Positions 1 through 11,084 of a stretch of 64,000 nucleotides of DNA are shown here, in pieces. Origin of the DNA: Eublepharis macularius (Eukaryota > Chordata > Lepidosauria > Squamata > Eublepharidae). The DNA is taken from assembly GCF_028583425.1 (NCBI RefSeq), contig NC_072805.1:20656001-20720000 (forward strand), read 5' to 3'. Under the pieces are notes generated by a model. It was not told the DNA's origin. It saw only the letters and a list, made by a program, of their open reading frames with translations, and made no database searches. The translations under genes and the position numbers were made by a program. Each line of letters starts with the position of its first letter. Position 1 is the first letter of the stretch.

Positions 1-110
1 TGTGGAATTGTGCCCTTGGCGTGCTGTTTGATTTGGTTCCTCCTGACAGCTTTGAAAGTCAAAGTGAGCAAGCGGATGTTTCCTCACCTCCCGTCTTTTG
101 TATATGGCAG

Positions 111-263
111 CTCTCCTTTTCTCCCACCACACCCATGAACAGCCACATCAGAGTCCTGACCTTGCTGGTTGCCATGCTGCTTTCTTGCTGTGGACTGGCA
201 GTTGTGTGTGGCGTGATCGGATACACCCATGGAATGCACACGTTGTCTTTCATGGCAGCCGAG
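111..263 (+). CDS. AMFR: AMFR internal exon (membrane segment)
   Basis: First AMFR exon in the window; earlier exons lie upstream. It follows a tatatggcag acceptor and ends at a gtgagc donor, and is 153 bases in phase 0. The product starts LSFSPTTPMNSHIRVLTLLV and ends GMHTLSFMAAE, closely matching human AMFR from about residue 173. AMFR (gp78) is a multi-spanning RING ubiquitin ligase of the endoplasmic reticulum that acts in ER-associated degradation. The hydrophobic run VLTLLVAMLLSCCGLAVV is one of its membrane segments. The reading frame continues into the next exon without a break. Confidence 0.95.
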
Positions 264-1066
264 GTGAGCCTTTCCTGTTTAATGGGGTGTTGGTGCACTC
301 TGCTGGCCGACCCTCCTTGATTTGTGCAGCATTCTGAGTATTGATTCTGGTCAGTTTGCAGTATTTATAATCAAACACACACACACCCATTCAGAAACCA
401 ATATAGAAATGCTCCCGGTGCTTTATTTATCTAGAATGCTTGCATTGTACGGTATGATACAAAATGTTGCTGCAGACCAAGGACTGCACTCACACAATGC
501 TCGTCAATTGATACTGCATTCTGAAGCCTGGTTTCCAATGTATTTTTGGGTGTGTTTCATCAATCTACAGTTGAAATAAACTCAGGATCTGTATACCTGA
601 GTGGAAGACAACCCCCATTTTAGAAAGCCCCCAAAGGTAAACCGTGTTGCCTTCCTTTTGAATAAATACAATACTTCCCTTACATTGTTTAAAATTGCCC
701 CTTGTTGTTACATCTTTCATCATTGTCATGTTGGCATACTCCTGCCTGCAATGTTTACCACTTTCTTCCATTCTTCAATGAGTTCACTATAAAGTGGGCA
801 TGGAGTATTTTTTTCCTGCTTGGGTATAACTGACTTCTTTACAGTAACCAAAACCACTAAAGAGGGAACAGATCTTATACAAGCAATTAATTACTGACTT
901 CGTTTCAGTTAAGAGATCAAAACTTTTAGCTTTGGTTTTGATTGGGGAGGATTATGGTATGTATTTATTCCGCCCCCACACACACATTTACAAATCAGTG
1001 AAACATACATGTACTCTCTCGTACTTTTGCTTAAGGATAATCACCTGAAAAAATATTAGTTATAGC

Positions 1067-1326
1067 TAGGGCTTTTTTCTGGGGAAAGAGGTGGTGGAAC
1101 TCAGTGGGTTGCCCTCAGAGAAAATGGTCACATGGCTGGTGGCCCCGCCCCCTGATCTCCAGACAGAGGGGAGTTTAGATTGCCTTCTGTGCCGCTGAGC
1201 AGCGCGGAGGGCAATCTCAACTCTCCTCTGTCTGGAGATCAGGGGGCGGGGCCACCAGCCATGTGACCCATTTTCAAGAGGTTCTGGAACTCTGTTCCCC
1301 CACGTTCCCCCTAAAAAAAAGCCCTG
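1067..1326. mobile_element. hAT-type non-autonomous element, family D copy 1
   Basis: The ends are tAGGGCTTTTTTC and its inverse at the right, GCCCTG. The element is flanked by a perfect 8-bp target duplication, gttatagc (1059-1066 and 1327-1334), which is diagnostic of hAT transposition. Inside is a large near-palindrome: the segment reading gatctccagacagagggga recurs inverted around 1217-1240, so the element can fold back on itself. It is about 260 bp and has no coding capacity. Other copies lie at 12440, 23036, 27250 and 41772. Confidence 0.9.
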
Positions 1327-1683
1327 GTTATAGCTTTGAAACTGCCAGGCTTGCTTGATGCTGTACTGGCAATGGCATCACTTCATTGTTAGTTTTATAA
1401 ATCAGTCTTTAGAAGTGGAAAATTTTCCTCAGAAAAATTAAGCTCTGAAAAGTTTTCTACCCTACAGCTTTGTTTATACAGACTTTGTGCACCGAGAGTG
1501 AATAATTTATTAAAATAAATTTATTTTTGATTCATTAAAATAATTTATTAAAATAACTAGTTTTTAGCAGTAAATCAAAAGGAGTGTCTTCCATGTGCAT
1601 AATACCCTCAAATTTGTTTTATGCATTTTTATATACAGTATTGTAATTTTGATTTATAATTAAAATTGCCGTAGTATTTCCAT

Positions 1684-1850
1684 ACACATGATTTTATTAA
1701 CTTTACAACTGCCTTGTAAGGTAGGCCAGTACCCTTATCCCTATATTGCAGATGGGAGCTGCCAAGGCTCAGAAAGAGTGGCTTGTCTGAGTCCACGTGG
1801 GCAGTTTGTGGCAGAGTTAAGACTTGAACTGGGGACCTGCTAGATCAGAG
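1684..1850 (-). repeat. Decayed MIR-like CORE-SINE
   Basis: Reading on the + strand, the sequence shows the inverse of a MIR-type core (ttgtaaggtaggccagtac, then gacttgaactggggacctgc). This pattern resembles the other CORE-SINE copies in the window. It is old and its ends are indistinct. Confidence 0.55.
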
Positions 1851-2526
1851 ATGATTTTGCAGTATGTCCCAATGCTCCAGAGTGTCTGCAGTCCTTTCCA
1901 GTTTAACGTGTAGTTTCAGTTCCTTAATAATGTCAGTCTTAACCTATTTTTGTTATACAATATGTCTGTAGTCTCTGTTCTTCAGCCAGTGGCCCATGAA
2001 TCACGTCTGACTTGCTGAGCCTCTCCAACCAGCTTTTTGTCCTTTTGCCTTGCTCTCTTTCCCTCTTACTTCCTGTCACCAGCCAGTTTCATAAGGAAAT
2101 GTATTTTCAGGAACTAGAGGAGCAGGTAAAGGGTGGAACAAGTCAGCATGTGGGGCTGGCTGACCTGAAAATAATCATTTAATAACACCACATTATGGGT
2201 GTTATTTTCTCAGTGGAATAACAATGGCTTCAGCGCATTCGCACGTTTTCAAAACATCGAATTATACTTCCGGAATAGAAAATTAGAAGGCAATAGGAAA
2301 CAAATATATTTGAGTTCTAAGCAATATAGTGAAAAGACTCAAGTGTAAGAAGAATTTTTGTTTGCTTGTTTAGACTGTTTATCCCCTCTAGAGAGCCTAC
2401 CTGTTGTATTGCATCTCCCCGCTTTAGAATAACAGTTTAAAAAAATCTCTTTCTCTAAGACATTTCAAAGAATGTTCTAAGAGTTCCCTCTTTGTTTTGC
2501 TTTTGTTTTGTTTTGTTCCCTTATAG

Positions 2527-2567
2527 TCTCTGCTTGTTACCGTGAGAACTGTTCATGTGATTTTACG
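2527..2567 (+). CDS. AMFR: AMFR internal exon (41-base micro-exon)
   Basis: A short exon of 41 bases between a ttatag acceptor and a gtaagt donor. It encodes SLLVTVRTVHVIL plus the first two bases of an arginine codon (cg), completed by c at the start of the next exon. The residues match the human segment SLLVTVRTAHVILR with one substitution (A to V). It lies between two membrane-segment exons of the ER-embedded ligase. It is too short to be found as an ORF, but both splice sites and both neighbouring phases agree. Confidence 0.95.
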
Positions 2568-3915
2568 GTAAGTTTAAGCTCATATGTAAGTTGGGGGCCA
2601 AGCCCCCCTCCTCGTGTTTTCCTCACACAATAGGGACATTCCCGAAATGTTGGCAGTCCCATATGAACCAGAGCTTATGCCTTTTCTATTATAGCTCCCA
2701 TTTTGTAGAACAGGCTCCCCGAAGACATAAGGGAGGTGCTGCCTTTAGACATTTTCTGGAGGTTTCTTAGGACTTGCAGCGGGATCTTTGTGGGGAGAGG
2801 GTATTTGGGGTTTTACTGGGTATGTTTTAAAGAGTGGAGTCTTTAAATGTGATTTGTAAGCTGCCCAGAGCCACCAAGAAAGGCAGGCTACACATATTTC
2901 AGTTAAATAAATAATGTGTGGGGCTTTCCTCTCTCCATCATTCTCAGCATGTTTAAGAGAAGAGAGGGGAGGATGGGAGGGAGGGAGCAGGGGCGGATGG
3001 GGCATTAAAGCCACTGGGAAAAGTCTGGGAGGGGCCCACCACCATCACTGGGATCACCCCAGCCCCAAGCAACGTGGTGATCCTTGCCTTGGAACAGGGT
3101 GGGGAAGGAAATGTCTGGCCAAGCCTGGCATCAGGAAGGTGATGCCCTCCGTGGGGTGGGGTGGGGTGGCGTCGGGTCCTTTTCCCATTTTTCCCTTCTA
3201 GGGCGTCCCTGGCAGGGAGGCAAGCGGGGGTAGAAACGCCCTGCAACGGGACCCAGGTGGCTCATCTACAGCCTTAATCGTTCTGCTTATTTTGGTCTTT
3301 CCTGTGAATAAAGTGTCCGGAAAGTGTTTGCAGTTGGCAGATCGAGATTAGGGGACAAAGTACATGACCCAGGGCCCTGAGGTTTTTGAGCGAGAGGTCT
3401 CTTGCTTGCCTGAGGTCATCGTAGTAGAACCATTTTGTCGTGCAGGCAGGAGAAGTCTTCCACTGGCTCGTGGAAGTTCTCCGTAGTGGCCTAAGCGTTC
3501 TGCAGTGGCTTCCATGAATTAGCGAGGAGGACTTTCTCTCTCTTGGCCTTTCAAATGTTGAGCTAAATAGAACTGTATGAGGCGGGGGGTGTTGAGAATG
3601 ACTAGTGGGTCTGGTGGTTGTCCAGGGCCTGTTTTCCCTGATGTTGTTACGTGTGGATGCATTAATTTGTTAACCTGTTCATCTATTGTGTTGAAATTTT
3701 TGTAAGCTTATAGAGCAAGAAAACTGAGCTAAAGCATGTCAAGTAAATAAATGTTGTATTATAGATCACCTGATGTAGAATTAGTAATAGGAGTAGGGTG
3801 AACAGCTGTATACCAAATGTGTTAGGAATAACCTGTTGTTGTTCCTTTATTATTTGTAATGCTGGCAACTTGCTAGTCCGAAGTACTAACGATACAGGGA
3901 TCTCTCTTCCCCTAG
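2568..3915 (+). other. AMFR intron with LINE tail
   Basis: This intron carries an L2/CR1-type LINE 3' tail at about 2700-2915. Around 2960-3245 is a GC-rich, purine-rich stretch in which I recognise no gene. Confidence 0.75.
2700..2915 (+). mobile_element. LINE (L2/CR1-type) 3' end fragment
   Basis: The sequence has the shape of a reptile LINE tail: gtaagctgcccagagccacc, then aaggcaggctac and an A-rich end with aaataaataa at about 2905. A short non-open remnant of the reverse-transcriptase C terminus lies upstream (gaggtgctgcctttagac). It is strongly 5'-truncated. Confidence 0.55.
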
Positions 3916-4048
3916 CTATGTCATTCATCTCTGGGATCTCAACCACGAAGGCACCTGGGAAAGCAAAGGGACGTATGTTTATTACACCGATTTCGTCATG
4001 GAGTTAACTCTTCTGTCTCTGGATCTCATGCATCACATTCACATGCTG
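3916..4048 (+). CDS. AMFR: AMFR internal exon
   Basis: The exon is 133 bases between a cttcccctag acceptor and a gtacga donor. The first base completes an arginine codon, followed by YVIHLWDLNHEGTWESKG and the segment ending LDLMHHIHML. This matches human AMFR almost residue for residue (E to S within the GTWEGKG loop region). The segment includes a conserved lumenal or cytosolic loop and most of a membrane helix (FVMELTLLSLDL). It ends in phase 0, so the next exon starts on a codon. Confidence 0.95.
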
Positions 4049-5312
4049 GTACGAAGTGTTAACTTTGCCTGTTCATATCCCTTACGGGTTGAATAGAACA
4101 GCATCGACCTGTGTAGAAGAGTCGCAGTTCAGTGTTTCTATCTTGTACATTTTCCATAATAGAAGGAAGGTGTGGTTATTTGGATGGGAAACTGCTTTAG
4201 CAGTTCCCACTGGAGAAGAGGCAAGTGGTTTTTTGTAATCTAAAAATGTACTTGCCTCTTTGAACCTACCAAGGCAAAAATGGGCAAGCGATACTTTGTC
4301 TGCCTTGGCAATACCTTCCCATGGACACGTGGCCCTTCATTGCATCACAACTTGAAGCTCCCTAGAGACATTTTGTTATGGTGCTGCAGGCACTTTAATT
4401 ACTTGTTACAAAAGATAGTTATCCTGACAAGCACTTGAGTAATGTTGAACAGAAATTTCATTTTTTTCTCGTCTAGGAGATAGGCAAGTGGCAATTCGAA
4501 TCTGGAGTTGTTTTTAGACATTTCTCATTTTAGTTTTTAAACTGACATTTTGCTTCACTGTATATCTGGCAGAAAGGACATGCTGATAACGGCCCATGTC
4601 TATTCACTCAAGTGCTTTGTCCTTATTCTCTATAGGAAATGCTGTCATTGCAGTACAAAATGCAGTTCAAAATGTAGATTGTGAGTGTTGGCAAATTCTT
4701 GACGCCCAGTAGGTGGAAGAATATTGTCTGTTGCTTACAGACACATGTTAAGTGGTGGGTGGGCCCAAAGCTCACCTTTAACCCCAGCCTGAAACGTGGG
4801 ACCACTTTACCCACCTAAGACTTGCAAGTAAAATTTTAGTGAGTTACCACCCCATTCATCTGACTCCCTTTCCTCCCCTCCGTCTCCCATAGCCTAGTGG
4901 CACTCCCACTTACACTTCAGTGATCTTCATATCTTCACACACATCCTTCCAGGGAACAGGAGGGTAGATGCAAAGGGCAGCAATCATACGTCTTTGGCAC
5001 ACACACACACACACCCCGGCAACCTGTGTCAGTTGGACTTTCGGCTGGTGGCTTTATTCTGGAAAGGAAAAGAAAGCGCTTAGGATCCTGGAACAGCCTT
5101 TGGGAAGCTGCTTTGTGTGTTTTCCCCCCTCTCATTTCCAATAAGCCTGGAAAGGAGAGCGCCTTGACATAACTTTCAGAACCCTGCTCTTTCTTAAGAC
5201 TTCCAAGTGAGAGAGCTGCGTTCTGTAAGATACCTTCCGCTTTCCAGTTTAGGCAGGGAGCAGGGGGTGTGACCCACCAATGCTGATGTGTTCTCATGTC
5301 CTTCTCTTCAAG
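4049..5312 (+). other. AMFR intron, nothing recognised
   Basis: This intron contains a short CA repeat at about 4998-5015. I see no gene and no repeat with clear ends. Confidence 0.6.
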
Positions 5313-5446
5313 CTCTTCGGCAATATCTGGTTGTCAATGGCCAGCCTGGTGATCTTCATGCAGCTGCGTTACCTGTTCCATGAGGTTCAGCGGCGACTTC
5401 GTCGCCACAAGAACTATCTCCGTGTGGTTGGAAACATGGAAGCAAG
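5313..5446 (+). CDS. AMFR: AMFR internal exon (last membrane helix and cytosolic linker)
   Basis: The exon is 134 bases from acceptor ttcttcaag to donor gtgagc. It encodes LFGNIWLSMASLVIFMQLRY followed by LFHEVQRRLRRHKNYLRVVG and NMEA, plus two bases of an arginine codon. The first part is a hydrophobic membrane helix. The basic stretch after it (QRRLRRHK) is the start of the cytosolic tail leading to the RING domain. Only conservative differences from human are seen (I to L in RRIRRHK). Confidence 0.95.
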
Positions 5447-5834
5447 GTGAGCAAGTGGATCTACTGTTGTATAATGATTGGGGGGAAAGTCCTGATTTAC
5501 AAGCTTTTAAAAAATGCTGAATGATAGTTACATAATTGACCTAGCTGCAAGACACAAAAGCTTGCTGATCCGGTTTCTTTTTATCATTAAAAAGCAGCAT
5601 GTAAATAGAAATAAACGGCAGGGGGACCTTGCTGGGGTCATCTTATTTTCCCATCCCCCTCTATTTCCTCTTTCTCTTCCCTGAAAGCCCCCATAGCCTC
5701 TCCCCTCTTCTTGCTTCTTGCCTTCCTTCCCACACACCAGCCAACCTACCTTTATCTGCCCCCCTGTCTTCAGCTTTCCCTCCTTCCCTCCCCCTGGCAT
5801 CCTCTGCTAGGGAAAGTCTGGTCAAGCTTGTTTG

Positions 5835-6625
5835 TTTGTCATTTATAGTCCGCCTTTCTCACTGAGACTCAAGGCGGATTACACAGTGTGAGATTAGTAC
5901 AGTCAATTTCAAGGACGTTTCCGTAAACAATGCCATCGGGTAAATAAACACAATTTTACAAAGACATAGCGTTAGTAAGAATCCAATACAGAGTTGAAGA
6001 AGTGTTGAAACAGAACATAAGCAATTCTACAGCTGACATTAGACCACATGAAGCACAAGTAGCTCATAAGAGCACATATTTAAGACTTTGGTCCTTAACT
6101 CATTAGTGAAGCATCTGAGACCCCCACCCTACAATTCTTCCCTCCTATCTGAGTAAAAAGCCTTTTTGAATAATTCGGTTTTGCATTGTTTGCGGAAAGC
6201 TAGGAGAGTGGGGGCTCTCCTAACCTCATCAGGCAGACTGTTCCACAGGGTAGGGGCCACCACAGAGGAAGCCCGTGTATGGGCTGCTGTTGATTTCGCC
6301 CATGTGCAGGGTGGCACCTGGAGGAGACCCTGTTCAGATGCGATGCTGCCGTGGAGGAACATAGGGAGGGAGGCGGTCCTGTAGGTATGCCGAGCCAAGT
6401 CCGTGAAGAACTTTGTATGTGATAAGCAATACCTTGAACTGAGCACAATAACTAATGGATAGCCAATGGACTGACTGCAGAGTGGGGGTGATGTTCATGC
6501 TCCTACTCACTCCTGATAGTCTTGCTGTAGCGTTTTGCATCGGTTGGAGTCTCCTAGTTAATTTGGATGGGAGACCTAAGTATAGTGCATTACAATAATC
6601 AAGTCTTGATGTTACTATAGCATGG
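5835..6625 (-). mobile_element. L2-like LINE, 3' fragment with RT C-terminal remnant
   Basis: On the - strand two overlapping frames encode the usual C-terminal end of an L2/CR1-clade reverse transcriptase. At about 6540-6450 is an SVHWLSISYCAQFKVLLITY segment, and at about 6270-6140 a VVAPTLWNSLPDEVRRAP segment followed by LLAFRKQCKTELFKK. The element ends near 5835 with aaggcggactataaatgac, the typical tail. It is 5'-truncated, and its frame is broken between the two segments. Confidence 0.8.
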
Positions 6626-6855
6626 ATCCAGGTGGCGAGGTTGCTCAGTGCTGGCTACTAGGCCAGACCCAGTGGCATGGTGGGGAATCTGCAAGGACTT
6701 GCAGAGGGTGCCATCTTTTCCCCAGTATCCCCTTCCACACAATATTTCTTCTTTCTGTCTTCCTGGCAACCCCTATCTTGTCGCCTTTCCCAGCTTTCCT
6801 TCTCAGCTTTCCACCTCCCAACCAACCTACCTTTTATCTATCCTCTCCATCTTTA

Positions 6856-6950
6856 GCTATATTTTTATTTACTTCATTTATATCCCACCTTTCTTCACAA
6901 TAGAGATCCAGTGCAACTTACATCATTTCCCCCTCCTCCATTTCAAGGTC
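6856..6950 (-). repeat. CORE-SINE/LINE tail fragment
   Basis: The sequence tttacttcatttatatccca followed by cctttcttcacaatagagat is the inverse of the common reptile SINE/LINE tail. Only the tail survives. Confidence 0.5.
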
Positions 6951-7519
6951 TGCCTGTCATTTTCAGTGATGTAGCAAGGTGGATGCCCTAATCATGCCAC
7001 TTACAGTGTCTCCAAAGGGAAGGGTCTGATATGCAAATTGTCTAATTAACATACAGGTATACCCCGTAGCACTTCTGGTGATGTAACAGGGTGGATGGGC
7101 TACTCATGGCACTTGAGGTGATGTGGCAGGGGTCTGACCTAATAGTAAATTGCCTAATTAATATGCAAGGTGTATTTGTATATTAGCACTAGAAGTGCTA
7201 TATCTCCTTCCCCCCTGCTGTAACATTGCCAGATGTTTTATGTCTAGCCCTACCTCCTTTGATGTCACTGGATGTTGTCCCCTCTGGCGTCAGCATATAT
7301 CCTTTCTCCATTTCCACTCACCGCAACATCATTGAACTTCTGCCCAGAAATGGGGCAACTAACCACCACAGGGAATGGCTCTGTATTTCTGCTTTCTGTG
7401 GTGTCTAAAGAGAGAGTCCCTGATCAGAGGCAGAAAACTTCTGAATACCAGTGCCAGGAGGCAACATCAGGGGACTGCCTTGGCCTATGCGTCCTGTCGT
7501 TACCCTTCTGGAGTAACTG

Positions 7520-7605
7520 GTTTTTTGCTGTGTGAGTCAGGATGGTGGACTAGATGGGCTACTGGTCTGATCCAGAAAGGCTCTTTGTATGCTCTTATGT
7601 GTATT
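7520..7605 (+). mobile_element. CR1 LINE 3' end fragment
   Basis: The sequence ggatggtggactagatgggc followed by tggtctgatccagaaaggct and a tatgctcttatgtg end matches the well-known CR1 3' terminus of reptiles and birds. It is heavily truncated. Confidence 0.75.
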
Positions 7606-8188
7606 GAGCAGACAGAAGGAATAGGGTGGCCAGGATTCCTTCCAGCCACCAGCAAGAAGAAACTTGACAGGTAAATGCGAGTGTTCCATGCATTTGAATG
7701 TTATATAGCCATTTGAAAAGGGTATATCATAAAGTAGCTTAAACATCAGTTAAGGAAATGGGTTTATATGAAGGCTGACTCACCCTTCATAGTGGCAGAT
7801 AGAGGTTATAGGAGCATGTAGATACGTTTAAATAGAAGTAAATGCTCTTCTTTTGTACTCTCTGTTCCATGGAGGGAGCACTCACGTCACTGCAGTGTTT
7901 TGGCCACCCTATACTGTAAAGTGGCCTTGTGTGACTTTTCCAAGATCTCTTGGTAAATTCTTGGCTGAGCCAACCCCTTAAAGCGAGTATCCCATTCCAA
8001 GTATAAATTCAGTATAAGTCAGTAAATACCTGATAGCATTTTAGCTGCTGTACCTTTACAGTGAAAAGAAGGTATTTCAGTTCAGATGGCAGACAATAAG
8101 TAGATTTTTTTGCTGGAAATCTTTACTCATATTTGTGCACCTAGGAAACACAGAGCTAGTGGACTGTTGTTTTGTGTTTCTGTTGTAG

Positions 8189-8299
8189 GTTTGCAGTGGC
8201 AACTCCTGAAGAGCTAGCAGCCAACAACGATGACTGTGCCATTTGCTGGGATTCCATGCAGTCTGCACGTAAACTCCCTTGTGGACATCTGTTCCATAA
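8189..8299 (+). CDS. AMFR: AMFR RING exon, first half
   Basis: The exon is 111 bases from acceptor tgttgtag to donor gtatgc. It encodes R/FAVATPEELAANNDDCAIC then WDSMQSARKLPCGHLFH and two bases of an asparagine codon. This is the first half of the RING-type zinc-binding domain. The ligands CAIC, C and H of PCGH, and the H of LFH are all present, so catalytic-domain structure is intact. The RING recruits the E2 enzyme UBE2G2 for ubiquitin transfer to ER-associated degradation substrates. The rest of the RING is in the next exon. Confidence 0.96.
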
Positions 8300-9074
8300 G
8301 TATGCACCTGGGAAACAAACCTGGGGAGAATAAGCTGTGTATTCTCGTCTATAACTAATCACTGGGTTGGAGCATATCCCCTATCTTTGATGTCATTTTC
8401 CCCTGCATAATACTGTGTACTGATTTTCCTCAGTGGTTTCCAAAGGAAGCCTGGTTCTGTTCAGTTTAGACTGTGCCCAGGAACCTGGCAAACGGGATTA
8501 TATGCATCCTTCTCCAGAACTGGTAAAATTATTGTACTAGAAAATGTGCTAGTATCAGACTTTTAAAGTGTCTGGCCCTTCCTGGTGCTAAAAATAAAAT
8601 TACTAGGTAACCGTTTACTAGGCTGAAGAATTGGGGCTCAATCTAGAATCTCTCTTTAAAAACATGCCTGCAGCTTAGGTGGTTCATCAACTGTCTTGAG
8701 ATCTCTGTGATTCCATCCTAGAATGGATTCCGTCTTCTGAAAGGCTGATGCAAAAATGACCTCATTGCAGCTGCAGTAGCAATTCCTGTATTTGCATATG
8801 CGGAGAGAATGTTGTGTGTTTGGTAATGTGTTGTGATAGATTGGTGAAGTTCTAGAATTTAAAAAAAAAATTAACCCAGATCTGGGTTAAGCCAGACCTA
8901 TGTCTGATCATTTCATGCTGTGCATTTTCCTTCCATGTTTGGACATGTGAATGAATTGTTATAGCATCTGCAAAAGTAGCTGCCTAAGGGTAGTAGCTTC
9001 AGGACAGATGAAAAAGTATTTCGTACAATACATAATTTAAGGAAGATGTTGCATTCTGTGACTTTAAAAGGAGG

Positions 9075-9300
9075 TTAGACATGGAAAGGGGTTTTTATCA
9101 GCATTTATTGGTCACAGCGGTGAAACAGCAGCAAACCTTTTGAATACCAGTGGCCAAACAGTAAGGGTGGCCATTGCCTTAATTCTCCACTTACATTTCC
9201 TGGAGGGATCTGGCTGGCTGCTGTAGGAAACTGGGTGCCTATAGCAGATGGCCCTTTTGGTCTGATCCAATAGGACTCCTCTTGCGCTGTTCTGGGATAT
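9075..9300 (+). mobile_element. CR1-like LINE 3' end, decayed
   Basis: Motifs such as gttagacatggaaaggggtt and gcccttttggtctgatccaa are typical of the 3' portion of lizard CR1 copies. The copy is old and its borders are approximate. Confidence 0.55.
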
Positions 9301-10259
9301 CTGAAGCAGCCGTCAGCAGGCCTGTGGTTTCAGTTAATGCTTTTTGGTAGCTGCTCTTCCTGTTTCTCAGTTCTGTAAGCTGTTGTCCATATCCAGCTGG
9401 AGAAGATTAAGATGCAAAGGCTCGTTTGTTATGGTTCACTGCAAGCAGGGCCTTAATTGCACATCAATATTTCAACCAGCCTTTAATAAGACAATTCATC
9501 TCTACTAACAGGCACTTCTGTGCATTTGGGAAGCCTGGCCGTGCTCCTATAGAGCCGCCTTACCCCATAGTTAAAATGACATCATTCTTTCTCCATAAGA
9601 TTGGCATAAATAAATAAATAATCAAGAACGGATGACTGATTGTCTTAAGCCATAACACCAGGGTCAAAAATACATATTTGCGGAAGCAGAGTTGTTTTCT
9701 CCATTCCAGAGTCCACCAGCATAGCCCTAGCCTATAAAATATTTTTACAAATGAATAATAAAAATATGTTGGCTCTGAGGGTAAAATCCCTGGTCAGTCT
9801 CTTTGCTGCATGCCGCCCAAGTAGGAAAGTTTTGTCTCTGTCTGAGTCAGTCAGGAATTCAGGGTTGGTGTGTGACTGTGCTCTCCGTAGAAAATCAAGG
9901 TTTTGTTTTTTTTTGACAAAACATGCCTTCTGTTTACTTACTTATTTTAAAAATGTTTTTAGGCCTACCTTTCACCCAAACAAATGAGACCTAGGGTGGG
10001 GATAACACAAATAAAACTGTTTAAAATCAAGACAGCATAAAGACTTTTTCCACCTTCAAATACAAATGGCTGCAGAGGTGGGATTCTGGGCAGGTCTGGT
10101 GTGCCTTGTTGCTGTCTTAGGGTAGATTGGTAATGGTGCCTTCATATCATTGTGGGGGGGGGGGAGGCGGCTTCTTCATGTTTGAATTTTACTGCAGATG
10201 ACTTTTGGACAAGTTCTCCCCCCCCCCCCCTTCGCTGGGCCCAGCAATTATGTGAAGGT

Positions 10260-10690
10260 GATAGAATGCAGTGGCTTAAACATTAACTAAAGTCCATCAA
10301 ATGGAACATTTAAATCCAATACGGTATCACTTGCATTGGTTGCCTGTTCCTTTCTGGGCCCAGTGGACCTTTAAATCCCCAAATAGTTTGGGTCTATATC
10401 ATTTCAGGGGTTGTCATCTACAGTATATGTCTCTATGCAACCTCTTGAATTGACATCTAGGGACTTGCTGTGTGTATCTTCACCATCTGGGGTGTGGTAA
10501 ATTGGTACCGGGTGGCAGGGCTTTTCCTGAGGTTGGCATCATGTATGTGGAATGTCTTCCTATTTTGAGGAACTCATTCTCCTTTAGATGAGTAGGAAAG
10601 ACTTGGCTATTCAGGTAGACCTTAGAGCCCTATTTAATTAGCTTGTGGGCTGGCTGATCTTAACATCTGTTGTGATTTTAAATAAATATG
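10260..10690 (+). mobile_element. L2-like LINE 3' fragment
   Basis: The + strand carries a degraded reverse-transcriptase C terminus. The run ttgcattggttgcctgttcc would encode the LHWLPV motif, followed by a decayed version of the NALP-type C terminus near 10540. It ends in an AT-rich tail with aaataaatatg. No open frame remains. Confidence 0.65.
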
Positions 10691-10893
10691 TCTGCTAAAG
10701 CTGAACTCATTTTAACTTGCTGCTTTAATTGTCAGCAGGTTTCGTTGTTAATGGTTTTTGTAGTATGTTCTTCATTTAAAAAGTGTGATGAAAATATCTA
10801 AATAAGTGTGTCTCGTTAAATCGTTGGGTTTCCTGAGAGCACGTGTTCATTCCTGCTCAAGAGGCTCACTGAAACTTTCTAAACTTTTGTTAG

Positions 10894-11084
10894 CTCCTGT
10901 CTGCGCTCCTGGCTAGAACAAGACACTTCCTGCCCCACCTGCAGAATGTCTCTAAATATCACCGATAACCATCGTGCCAGGGAGGATCACCAAAGGGAGA
11001 ACCTGGATGAAAATCTGGCTCCTGTGGCAGTGGCAGAAGGCAGACCTCACTTGAATCAGCACAATCACTTCTTCCACTTTGACG
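10894..11084 (+). CDS. AMFR: AMFR RING exon, second half, and acidic linker
   Basis: The exon is 191 bases from acceptor ttttgttag to donor gttggc. It encodes N/SCLRSWLEQDTSCPTC, the second half of the RING with its last cysteine ligands, then RMSLNITDNHRAREDHQREN and a linker ending RPHLNQHNHFFHFDG. All eight RING ligands are thus accounted for across two exons. The donor is weaker than others in the gene; read-through would add about 35 residues before a stop at 11189. Homology to human AMFR and the phase of the next exon both support the stated end. Confidence 0.95.

Larger units (their letters stand above)
264..2526 (+). other. AMFR intron with hAT-type element and MIR-like SINE
   Basis: This intron runs from a gtgagc donor to a ttatag acceptor. 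It contains the hAT-type element at 1067-1326 and a decayed MIR-like SINE at about 1684-1850. The rest is AT-rich sequence in which I see no gene. Confidence 0.8.
5447..8188 (+). other. AMFR intron with LINE remnants
   Basis: This intron holds an antisense L2-like LINE (5835-6625), a CORE-SINE tail fragment (about 6856-6950) and a CR1 3' end (about 7520-7605). A pyrimidine-rich motif recurs on either side of the LINE (about 5640-5800 and 6720-6850). Confidence 0.7.
8300..10893 (+). other. AMFR intron with CR1 and L2-like remnants
   Basis: This intron holds a CR1-like 3' end at about 9075-9300 and an L2-like LINE 3' fragment at about 10260-10690. A G run near 10158 and a C run near 10220 could pair with each other. 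The rest is unassigned AT-rich sequence. Confidence 0.7.

Noticed and set aside
6129-6446. Open frame that looks like a conserved protein
   Set aside because: The residues are the C-terminal end of an L2-like LINE reverse transcriptase, not a host gene.
10158-10232. G run and C run that could form a stem
   Set aside because: Both are simple homopolymer runs; pairing is possible but no transposon ends or duplications accompany them.
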